A stretch of DNA of 64,000 bases from Amblyomma americanum (taxonomy: Eukaryota > Arthropoda > Arachnida > Ixodida > Ixodidae): positions 163,366,124 through 163,430,123 of the forward strand of contig NC_135498.1 of the NCBI RefSeq assembly GCF_052857255.1, written 5' to 3'. Within the stretch, counting starts at the first letter, position 1. Every line of letters begins with the position of its first letter. The position numbers and the translations under genes are program-made. Shown here piece by piece: positions 54,250 to 64,000 of this stretch. The notes under the pieces are model-generated. The model searched no databases, was not told the origin of the DNA, and saw nothing but the letters and a program-made list of their open reading frames with translations.

Positions 54250-56590
54250 AACATTAAAATAAACAGCAAAACTCTAGATCGGCCCAATTAGCGGCCCTGA
54301 GGCGTGTTGGATTCCACTCGGGTGCGCCACCAGTGTTCCAGCCCTCAATGACTTCTGCCTTCCAGTGGGAGTGCTCATTTTCCCCACGTAAAGACATCGC
54401 TATCGCGAGCTCATCACAGGCCGCCATGGCGTCGGTAGCGTCAGTGATGCTTGCATTGCCTCTGCAAGTCGTGTGGGACTTTCGGGGGGGGAGGGGGGCA
54501 CAGGTGGGGGCAATGCAGCGTGATGTGTCGTACAGACTCCTCGGCCATGTGACAGGATTGACAGGTTGGGTCGAGAGCAGCAGTGAAGTTTGCGCGCACA
54601 AGGTTTGTTCGCAGTACACTGCGGGCCTCCCATAGGAGCCCACTGCCCCGGTCGATGTCACATCAACTCCCTTTAGACTGCGGTCTTGTGCGTGCAGCAC
54701 AGTGCCGGTTTCCCCTGGCTGACCGCGGCCATGTCTGTAGTTCTAGGCCTGCCAACTGGTCTCGGCCGTTTCGTCGCTGGTTAGACCAAGATATCGCTGA
54801 GAGACGGACGGCCTCCACATCATATCGGTCCGCGAGCTTCTTAGTGCGCGCGACCCATTTCGTGTTCAAGCACAGGTAGTGGACGTACTTGAACATCCTC
54901 TTGGGCCAGCGTCCTTCTGGCACTTGGGAGATGCATCTCGTACACGAGCTTCGCAACCGCTTCCCGTGCCTCGAATGACGAATAGCCAAGCTCTCCCTAT
55001 ATGGCCCCGTTTGGGCTGTGAAGATGTACTCCCAGGACGGTACGTTCAGATTCCCGTTGCCTCGTCTCGAGGACCCGCCTCGTCCCCGCTGACCACATTG
55101 GCGTATGTCAGGGCTGGCACGACAACCGTTTTCCACAAACACCGGACGACTTCCAAGCGGCTGAAGGCCTACAGCGCGCTCGAACCCAGGACCGATCGCC
55201 GCGCTGTAGGCTTCATTCTGTGCTGCTCGTCGTATCACCGGATGTAGATTGGCTGTACCGCATTTTCTACCACCACATATTGGTAGCTCTCAGCCCATTC
55301 AGTGCAACTTCCCTGGACGCAGAGTGGAGAATTCTATGTCATCGCTTCGTTGGGGAAGTGTTGGGCTGCCGCTTTCTTTGCATTAAAACCCAGTCTCAGA
55401 GCAGCTGCCTCTTCTGCACATAGGTCCAGCAAGGACTGGAGCTCATCTGGGCCTCTCGCCCGCAGCACAATATCATCTGCATAGAAGAGCACTGGAAGAT
55501 GGCGCATTACGTTGATGCCTCCCTCTATGTGGCTGAGTTCAAAACCCAGCCAACTGTACTTCGCCGTTCCATCACACACACATATATTATGAAAAGAATT
55601 GGGGACATCGGACAGCCTTGGCGCCATTCCCCAAAAACAAATGGATGATGGCTTGCGTGTCCGCATAGAGAGCTTGCAGCCGCCGCAGCAGCTCCCCTGC
55701 TATGCCCATAGCCTCGAGGACAGGCCGCCGTCCTGCATTTTCCACGGGGTGGTATGCCTCCGTCATGTTTAAACAAGCAAGAGAGTGATGGCGTTTTTAT
55801 TTGCCGAAATTTATTTTCACTTCAGTGATCACGAAGAGGTGGTCTTCCAGACAGCGCTTTCGGCGGCTGCTATTCTGGACCTCTCCTAGGATTTATTTAC
55901 TCTCATCACAGGTGTACAGGCGTGCCTGCAGAACGTGGCTAAACAGCCAGTGCATGGAAGACATCACCGGGATGAGGGGTAACTTTCTGGAAAACGTTTG
56001 CCAGTCCTCTTTTTCCAGATGAGCCGGATCCGGGAGCATCACCAGCTGGGAGGTACTTTCTCTGCTTTCACGACATCATTTAGGGCTTCCACCTTATGTG
56101 TCGTGTATCATTTCCCACTCGCTTTAACAGTACTGGAGAGATACCATCCAGACCAGCCGCCGTCGTCCCCAACAAGTGTTGGATGGCTCGCTCTAGCTCC
56201 CTGATCGTGGCTATTTCACAGGTTGCTGGCGCTACCCGTAAGCATGATGCATGCTCCTCCTGGGCTGTTGGGGTCCGTGAACGCAGTTTACATGCCATAA
56301 AATCTTCCAAATACAGAAAGTCAGCGGCCTCTTCATGCTCTTCTCCGGTGGATGCATTTTTTAGCTTGGCAGATTCCGGTGTTGATTTGAGGTGCCAGAA
56401 TATTTTCCAGCATCTCTCCCTGCAATTTCGTATAATTTATGAACAATTTTGGTACAAGCACGGCTATGTTGTTTTTAGCTTGTTGGTACCCTCCAGAGCC
56501 TGCAAACTTCCACTTCACCTGCTCCCTGCAAAGCCTAACCGTGCTCCCTGCGGGCCTGTTTATGTACCGGCAAGGCCTGGGCAAACTCTC
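54250..56590 (-). pseudogene. Degraded non-LTR reverse transcriptase and C-terminal region
   Basis: On the minus strand: IRELERAIQHLLGTTAAGLD GISPVLLKRVG (RT start, about 56080-56310), then WRQGCPMSPILFIIYV and LPVLFYADDIVLRARGPDEL (YADD intact, about 55460-55500), and a C-terminal part with WPKRMFKYVHYLCLNTKWVA, NQRRNGRDQLAGLELQ and C-x2-C...H...C residues (CHMAEESVRHITLHCP) near 54510-54560. Many frameshifts. No endonuclease domain was found. The clade could not be fixed by eye. Confidence 0.78.
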
Positions 56591-57064
56591 TATCCCACCA
56601 GGTTTTCCTTGATAGAATAGGGAGGCATCAACGGGTTCCTAGTGTTGTGTCTCCGCCAAGACATAAGATAATTAGATGCCCCTGTGATTTTTTTGCTGAT
56701 CGGAAAAGGTAGAAGCACCGAAATATTATGTCACCGCGATATCTATCTCAATTTCTGCAATTCTGTGGAAGATGTTTTGGCTAATACGACGATGGCGATG
56801 ACAATACATACATTTCAAAAACAAAACAAGGCAGAAAATACAGGAGTAACATGAGCGAGAAGCCTTGGCGACGACATCGATTAATATATCGCCTGAATAA
56901 AACGGAACCAACTGTCGAATACGCTGAGATTAGGCAAGTACTGGGGGAAAGTGATTAAAAAACATGCGGCAACAAGTTCTTCTTTAAAAAAGCTTTTTTC
57001 TTGCAACGCTAAGCTGTAAAAGTGTATCATGCCTAACTCTATATGTGCCTGATATACTCATCTG

Positions 57065-57300
57065 CCCCGGCGCCATGGTTCAGTGGTTAGGGCTGTCCGC
57101 TGCTGATCTGAGAGATCCAGGTCGAGACCCAGGTCTTGCAGCCTCATTTCGATAGAGACGAAACGCAGTGCGCCCGTGTATTGTTCAAAACCAGTGTACG
57201 TCATATAAACACAGAAACATTATTCTAAACCCTCTTTTTGGCGTCCCTCACAGCCCGAGTCACTTTGGGACGTCAAACCAAATGAACCAAACCGAACCAC
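57065..57300 (+). mobile_element. tRNA-derived SINE, diverged
   Basis: Box A-like TGGTTCAGTGGTTAGGGC and box B-like GGTCGAGACCC, then CATTTCGATAGAGACGAAA and an end rich in AAACCAAATGAACC. Same layout as 42700-42935 but older. Confidence 0.65.
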
Positions 57301-59889
57301 AACAATCGAGGCCTTCACGCGGGGAGGGTGTGAATTATCAAGAAAGATAATATCAGGTGGTTCCTAAACAACTGATCTAACATTAAATCTTCAGAACAAG
57401 ACTCGAAATCTCATTTCGGGGACGAAATTCAAAACCGCAGTGAAATGGAGAAGCCGTATCTCCTGAAACTGTTACTAAGGCTCATTTCTGTGCAATCTTT
57501 ATTCTATTTCAGGAAGAAAATTGAGGTCCATAATGCAGATGATGTTCGTAGCAATACATTTAGCAAGGTTGTGGCGGAAGGCTTTGTCACAAAAAGAGAG
57601 TATTCCACAGGATTCTAGTAGAGATATGAGAGGATGGGTTCCCATTGCGCTGCTCTTTAAATATGGCATTTCAGTTTTGAATGCTACAAAAAATATTGGT
57701 TGTTCCTCTGCATAAAAAGGCTTGTAGGAAAAAGACGAAAAGTAAAAAGACTACCTTTACATGTTGCCGTCTTGCGTCGGGCGTATTTGCCTGTGATACA
57801 TTTGCGTCTGTAATATCAAACCTTTATATTATTGCGAAGTGGCACGGATAACTCTTGGTAAGGATAGGGCTCAGTAATACCTTGGCAGAGATGATTCCCT
57901 GGGTGTAGGTAAGTTCTGTGTGAATGGAGCTGGTCTGGTCCACAATTTTGATTTGTATACTATTCGGCTTTTCTCAGATCAGCGATATGCCAAATCAACA
58001 AATCTGCGAACAGGCAGGGGTCAATTGTGCCAAAGAAAGGGAGCAGTCAGCTGCTGAGAGAAGAAGGAGCAATCGCTGTTCTGCTTGAAAATTACTTAGA
58101 GAAGACGGAATTATTCAGCTGCTTCGGGTAAAGTCTTTTTATGTAAACAGAACGACTCTTGCTGTTAAGTCAAATAAGATGTGTCTTGCCTATAATCAAC
58201 CAGAAGGCTTACAACATACCAAGATATGCAGTATACTCTTAAAAGTTATAACAGGACGGCGCAGCTCCAGTCGTATTTCGCATATCTTTCCCTTTAGAAT
58301 ATAGATTACGGCTCTAAACGTATATAGTGTCCAGACCTTTCTTAAATAATTTTTTCCAGGAAACCACAATCCTCGACAATAGCCAACCCAGCTGTATCTT
58401 CAAGAAGAGTTATGACTGTAAAAGAAGCTGTAAATGCCTTGTTTGTAGTTGGAACATATCGCGAATAAACACTAATAAAGGGAGATTTTTACTGCATCCA
58501 GAATGAAGACATGTGGAGCTCCCCATTTATGCAGACTAAAAGTATGTTTCGCACATTTTCTCTAATTAGAGCACTTACTAGCCAAAATCTGTGGTTTACA
58601 ATGTCAGTATTATTTAGATGCAAAAATTGTCTGATTAAATTACACAGCCGCTAGCGAAGGCTAATGTGCCTTCATTACAATGTTAACGAAATATCAACGC
58701 TCGGATATTGGTGCAATTGTTGAAAGACTCTTATTTGCGGTTCCTAACACGTTGAATGAGTAGACTGTCATGACCGCAAAATGCTTTGAAAGAATGTTTG
58801 GATAGATTTTTTTGAAACCTGTTGCTTGATTTGATACTGGGCTTGCTTTGAACAGCGTCATGTCGCTCATCAGAAATAGTCGCGAAATTTCCAGACCAGC
58901 GCCAGATATACATCCTAAATCAATGAAATTTACTTATGATTAAAATATCAGCACTTTGCTTTCTCTATGATCGGTCCTCTGTCACGCCGGACTAAAAGAG
59001 AAGCCTAATTTATTCTGGAAAAACAACGCCGCCATAAATGTTCACTTCGCATGTTAGCACTGTAGCCGGATCATATATACTCTTAAGTGCTAAGAAAATG
59101 AGCAAATTCTGAGTAGAAAGAACAGAATCCAAGGAAATGTATAATTTATATAAAAATGCAATCGATAATCAATGTATTAAGAGTTCAAGCGTTCTAACTT
59201 TCCTTATATCACTGTGTGAACTCAGTACCTAGTTAACTGCAGGAGTTCGCGAGCAAATTATTCTTGATGTCGACAAGACCAAGCGTACAGTGAAATCAAG
59301 AATGCTAACTGGAGAATATGGGAAAAAGTAATCATTGGAAGTCTACTGAGAGTGCAAAGAAGAAAATCGCGAATGAAGTGCTCTATGGTAATTCCAAAGG
59401 CAGTGCACATCTGTTTGAGGCTAGATCAGAATGCTCGAGCGCCGGGGAATATAGAAGCAAGTAGCAACGAGGAAAATATATTTTTGTGGTATGGATTAGC
59501 AGTGTAGAAAGCATCATACATGTTCTGGTACAGGGTACTGATGTACATCTAGAGAAAAAAGAAGGCACGGTTAGCCTTCCCGAAGTTCTTGGTTTTACGA
59601 ATGGTGAAATAAAAATAAGCGCATCAGCAGTAGAGACGACGAAAATAAGAAAGGAGTACAGGCCGCATATCAGCCGAATTGAAGGAACTATGCAAAAATA
59701 AAAATAGCTTAGACTAGGGGACAAAAATGAACGCAATGGGCTGTAAAAAAAAAATAAAGGGCCAAGCAGAAAATAAATATGTCAGCTGTCGAGAAATCCG
59801 CTATAAAAAGACATTCAGTTCTCATTCTAATGCCCAGCTGGAGGTCAATGTACTTTGGATTGCCTAGGCATAATGTGCAAGTCAACATC
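57301..59889. other. No gene recognised
   Basis: AT-rich, short frames only. Confidence 0.45.
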
Positions 59890-60010
59890 TTTATCAGCAG
59901 CAGCCTGACTATGCCCATTGCAGGACAAAGGTCTCTCACGATATATTCAATAACCCTGTATTGTGTCGCCTGCAGCCGTCTTATCCCTGAAAATCTTGCG
60001 CAAGTAGGCG
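59890..60010 (-). pseudogene. Short RTE-like LINE 3' fragment
   Basis: CAGCAGCAGCCTGACTATGC then CCATTGCAGGACAAAGGTCT CT matches the opening of 32606-32660 on the same strand (CATCATCAT...AGGCTGACTACGCCCACTGCAG). Only the very end of the element is recognisable. Confidence 0.5.
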
Positions 60011-60689
60011 TAAGTAGTACCAACTCCACCATGCACCAAAAATCGTCCACCAAAACTACCTCCACGAAGCTCCACACTATTCCTTGCTCGCGAAGGTGCG
60101 GATTTGTACAAGGCACACATTTGTGTGTTTGTAAAACTTTTTACTGAACTAGGTTCCGAAAACTACTGAGCACGGCTTCATCAGTTGTAAAGACGGAGTA
60201 CCGTACCAGGATGTTCTACCGGGGACCTTGAAGAAGTAGAAAAGTTTCTCTTCTCATCCAGTACGATCTCTTACTGGTCTTCAATTCGATGATGAACCCC
60301 AGGGCTTATTGTTTTTACTGCATTCGACAACGCATGGAAAACAATGTGATAGAAAATACTTTAGGGACCCTGAAGTTCCGCCTTTAAGGGTATGAGGCGA
60401 TAGAATTTGTGGATGCTGCAAGACTCCACTGGTCTCATTACCATATCAGCCGATCACGTTCACTACTAAAGCCAGCAGATCACATGACACGCCAATGTCA
60501 CGAGACTTAAGCATACAGTCGTTCGGGTGCACTCACCGACAAGGACCTTCTGCGCGCTTAATCACCGCTCCCTTAATTAGTGCCTCTCTAATCACACATA
60601 TAGTCATTAGTATGCAGTGGTAATCTACCGCATTACGTGAAAAGCCACACGACATGCATATAACGCCCCGCTTTACTCAAGTCGTTCGG
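60011..60689. other. No gene recognised
   Basis: Nothing identifiable. Confidence 0.45.
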
Positions 60690-60775
60690 ACATGCCGCCG
60701 TGTTCTAGGGGCAACGTGTCTGAGTCGCAATCGATTTGTCATGGGTTCGATGCCGCATTAGTTACCTCAGTTTTC
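60690..60775 (+). repeat. tRNA-like fragment with box B
   Basis: GGGTTCGATGCC fits the box B consensus and lies about 50 bases after a weak box A-like stretch. No cloverleaf can be drawn with confidence, so it is read as a SINE head relic and not a tRNA gene. Confidence 0.3.
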
Positions 60776-61967
60776 TTTTAAATGCATTTTATTACTATGT
60801 ATAGTTATAATGAGTTATATTTAGGTTTGCGTCAAGTTCCGGGCTTGGAATCATGACCTATGTGTTGTTTGATTTACCAATCGATTCTCCCGCTCCGCGT
60901 GTGACCTTAATCTTTTCCTACCATTCCGGTGCTACGCAACACAACAACGCCCAAAGCCGACGACATGGCGCCGCATTTTCCGCTGAATTCGAGCTTAAAG
61001 CTACCGGTTTGAAACAGGGAGTTATGAATCTGTTGTTTGAGCACAATGATATTTTCCCAAAACATTTGTTTACCAGATGGAAGTGTACGAACAGACACAT
61101 TTCGAACCAGACTGTCACCCTCTTTTTTGGCCCGCTCAGCACTGATTGATTTGAGTGCTGCGTTGTCTAGATTTGGTTTGCATTAAGATTTTGCATCGAT
61201 ACTACTTACTGGGGACTGTGGAAAGAGTTCATTATCACAGGACATAATTGCACTACATTAATCACCATCAGATTGAAGGGGACGCTCGTGACTTAATCCG
61301 CACAAATCACTTCAAGTATCAGAAAGCTCCGGTGCAGTGGCTACAATTTTCACAAGGCTCCGCTTCTTCAATAATTGTTTGCGTTTCGTGCAGTATTTCC
61401 ATGAGGTACTTAAAAATTTTGACCAGCAGTCATACAACACATTCTTTGTGAAAACGTTTGCGTTCAATGCATGCACGATATCCACGGTAAGGTAGTAGCG
61501 AGAAAGGAGGCAGGACTAACTGATGGACGTCTGACTAATTTGTAAGCGCGCAAAACGCGTTTCAAAACTGAGGCAGAAGGGCCTCTCTTTCCTCCTTCTG
61601 TGATTGCACCGAGCTACTGTAGACGTCAAGCACGAGTTCTATCTTTATTCAGAAAAGCAGGTGCATCTCGTTTTGTACTGGTTGTTTTTGTAAAGGAGGG
61701 CAAAAGGTATATAAGCAGAAAGTGCCGCTCGTGAACACCGCACGGCTCGCACTGTCTACAGCTTCCTGAACGTTTTTTTCAAGATAGGGATGACAGAGAG
61801 GGCGAAATGAGGAAATGGGAGAGGGGTGTTTTAGTGAAGAGCTTCTGAGGTACCTCGACCCCTTTAGATTTTCAACGTGCACCGACTTCCAGCCGTGCTG
61901 ATTTACGCAAGTTCTTAGGAAGATTGCCTCAAAGAGCGGTTTAAACTTTCTCAGTATGCCTTCACAA
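60776..61967. other. No gene recognised
   Basis: Short frames only, including a 98-codon frame at 60853-61149 without known domains. Confidence 0.4.
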
Positions 61968-62050
61968 AACGCGGCTACCGCGGCTGGGATTGAATCCCGC
62001 CACTTTTTTATTGCCAGCCGAGCAGCGCTACCACTGCGCCACTGCTATGC
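61968..62050 (-). repeat. tRNA-like SINE head, minus strand
   Basis: The minus strand shows TGGCGCAGTGGTAGCGCTGC (box A) and GGGATTCAATCCC (box B), then GCCGCGG. The body that follows in tick SINEs is missing, so this is a truncated copy or a tRNA pseudogene. Confidence 0.5.
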
Positions 62051-64000
62051 GTGTTTTACATGTCACAAACACTCGTGACAATCAGTAATAGCCAAGGTAA
62101 GCCTGAGCTCTGAGATCATTGTTTGCAGGGTGCAGAAGCTGTTATGAACCAGCTGTACCGCGCTGGTCGATTCAAATTCCGTGCTTTCAAGCAACGTCCC
62201 GAAACATGCCTCCTCGTGGCCAAACGAACTTTCGAATGCTACTTCGTGAGTCCCCAAAAAGGACGGGCGTATAATACCCTTAGACACCGCTTGACGATGA
62301 TTTTGAAGCTTGTCTTAATTATTACTGAGTCACCAAAATCAGCGAAACTGTTATGCTCCCTCATGCCTGCCAACGCTGTTTCCATGACTTTGAACCGATT
62401 CTGGCTCAAAGAAAAGTCGGGATAATGATTTTGTTCTCAAATCCGTCCGGAGTGAGGGAAGGACGTCTTTTTAACCGCCGTCGTCGACTCCGAACGGCTA
62501 GTAGCCTGCTTTGCGGGCCCTTACTTAACGGCTCCGCTTTTCCTGTAGGCGGAACACTGACCCGACCGGGCAAACTAAGCAGTCAGCTTTTCACGTCCTC
62601 CTCTCCGCCTTCCTTTTCCTATCCTTTTTCTCAAACTTTCTAACCTTCTCAATTTTTGCCTCTTTCGTTATTCATGGCGGCCTATTGTTAGCCTTGTGAA
62701 GGTAACTAAATATTCTCAGTTATGCCAAAGAACAGCAGTAGTGCACACTTGACTTGGAAAACACTTATCTTTAATTTCGTGTGCAGGAATAGCCACATAT
62801 TTCCAAACTATGAGGAGAGCTTTTGTAAATGTCGCGAAAACTTCCCTATACCTGCTGCTTACCGCGGGTGGGACACTTACGTCCCATTCACTGCCTCAAT
62901 AGCTTCGTTCTTTGCAGCAATGTTCTCGGCAAACTACAGTATCTCGTGGCGAAGCCGCAATTTCCGAGTGCGAACAAACCACTTTGACTCCTTTGTGCCC
63001 GAAAACGCAGTTTCCATGACTCTCTGCAGTCTTTGACTCAGCATAAACTCGATGGAAGGGATGCTCTCTTCTATCTTCTTTATATAGTAAAATCTGCAGG
63101 TAGTTTCCGCTGAGATCTCTCTATGAAAGAAACTTGTCTTTGCCCTGCTGTTCCAGCGTGACATTGATTTGAAAGGGTTTACAGAACGTTCTTTGTCACC
63201 GAAACAGCCTTGTCACCAAAATAGCGCAGGGTGTACTAACGTTAGGGCTGCAAATGACTGGATGGAATGATCACGTAATTTTCAATATATACTAGGTTAA
63301 TAAAATATTGTCCTGTTAGGAGGCTGTGTCAACGAGAAAAGTGCGTTTGACACTTAGAATGAGGCAATTGTTCCTCAGAGACGCCAAAAGGGTCTAATAC
63401 TAATAAACTCTGTTAAGTTGACAGATCGAGCTTTTAATGACCTTCAGATTATTTTATTTTAGAGAGAAGGTTCCCCTAACCTCAGAAGTCGCGATGCCAA
63501 ACTGGGACCGGAACCTTTTACAAACAGCTAATAGCACGTGAACAAGACTCTGCGGTCGCTTCACAACCGTGCTGCCTTTCCTCAATCCGTTCGTCTCCTA
63601 TTCAGTCGACTGGCATCGCAGGTCAGTTAAGCAGAAAACTTCAAGCAATGAATTTTTAGGTCGCACAGTTGGTTTGCGAACGTTTGGGATTTCATTAGTC
63701 ACAGCACACTCAGAAAATCAAATCCCGCTCGTTGGTTTCAGAAGTCCTGATTTCGCTGCGCAGTGCGGCGTAGCTAGGGAAAAGGTTAAAATGCTGCATG
63801 CTGCTTACTGAACGTTAAAGCAAATCTTCAGTGCGTATATGAAGCCAACAAATTACTCGTAATTCTCACACTCTTCAATTGTCTCAGGTGATACGTGACG
63901 TTTGTCTTAAAATGACGCTAAGGTAAAGGTGGTATTATCATATATATACAATCTACAGAGTTTTACTTACGCGGTCAACACGTTTAGCAAAAATGAAGCT
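62051..64000. other. No gene recognised
   Basis: Two frames (62123-62425 and 62722-63036) share the residues NAVSMTL near their ends, from TTTCCATGACT at 62370 and 63014. This may be a small repeated unit; no family recognised. Confidence 0.4.

Noticed and set aside
53928..54287. 119-codon minus-strand frame with a hydrophobic stretch
   Set aside because: No family resemblance, no splice or promoter context; consistent with chance.
61968..62050. Functional tRNA gene
   Set aside because: Boxes A and B are present but no convincing cloverleaf or acceptor stem; layout fits a SINE head.

Overview
The window is eukaryotic, most likely a hard tick (Ixodidae) genome. The evidence is the repeat content: tRNA-headed SINEs with tick-like bodies, several Penelope-like elements (PLEs) with GIY-YIG endonuclease ends, an I-type LINE with RNase H, RTE LINE 3' ends, Ty3/Gypsy remnants, and GT-AG introns. 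There are no bacterial-style operons and no CRISPR array. Assignment to ticks rests on recognising repeat families by eye and has not been tested by a search. I found no intact host gene; nearly everything recognisable is mobile DNA or a pseudogene.

Layout. 1-1796 is unassigned. 1797-2591 is an LTR of the same family as the one at 29432-30219. 3989-10566 and 13383-20326 are two direct copies of one 6.6-6.9 kb segment, about 9.4 kb apart. Each starts with a CCAAT-containing promoter-like block, then a three-exon gene that I read as an SGNH/GDSL-hydrolase-like domain followed by a CCHC zinc knuckle, then a histone-mRNA-type 3' stem-loop just after the stop. Both gene copies are broken in different ways. 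Downstream each copy carries a possible Harbinger transposase fragment and a minus-strand LINE RNase H fragment. Copy 2 acquired a LINE 3' tail (16254-16405) and a MITE with TAA target duplications (20066-20302) after the duplication; copy 1 preserves both empty sites. A minus-strand PLE remnant (10964-13080) lies between the copies.

21150-22945 is a LINE/PLE chimera with long inverted GIY-YIG arms. 24021-30219 is a degenerate, internally deleted Ty3/Gypsy element (zinc knuckle, protease, RNase H end, integrase, polypurine tract, 3' LTR). It is interrupted by an 868-bp PLE derivative with 13-bp target duplications and by a second insert carrying LTR-like signals. 31379-31502 is a pure (CA)62 array. 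32606-33165 is an RTE 3' end and 33996-34370 a SINE.

35489-41263 is a full-length LINE flanked by 13-bp target duplications. Its ORF2 is intact except for a nonsense codon exactly at the tyrosine of the RT YADD box; ORF1 has a frameshift and a stop. 42700-42935 is a tRNA-derived SINE. 48573-48674 is a near-perfect 102-bp palindrome and 51165-51292 a weaker one. 52336-53725 is a mirror-image PLE insertion with 12-bp target duplications. 54250-56590 is a degraded minus-strand LINE RT. The remainder (about 43-48, 57-64 kb) is AT-richer sequence with only SINE or tRNA-like fragments.

The most novel point is the duplicated, intron-containing SGNH + zinc-knuckle gene with a histone-type stem-loop at its 3' end. 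It may represent a larger family with intact members elsewhere in the genome.
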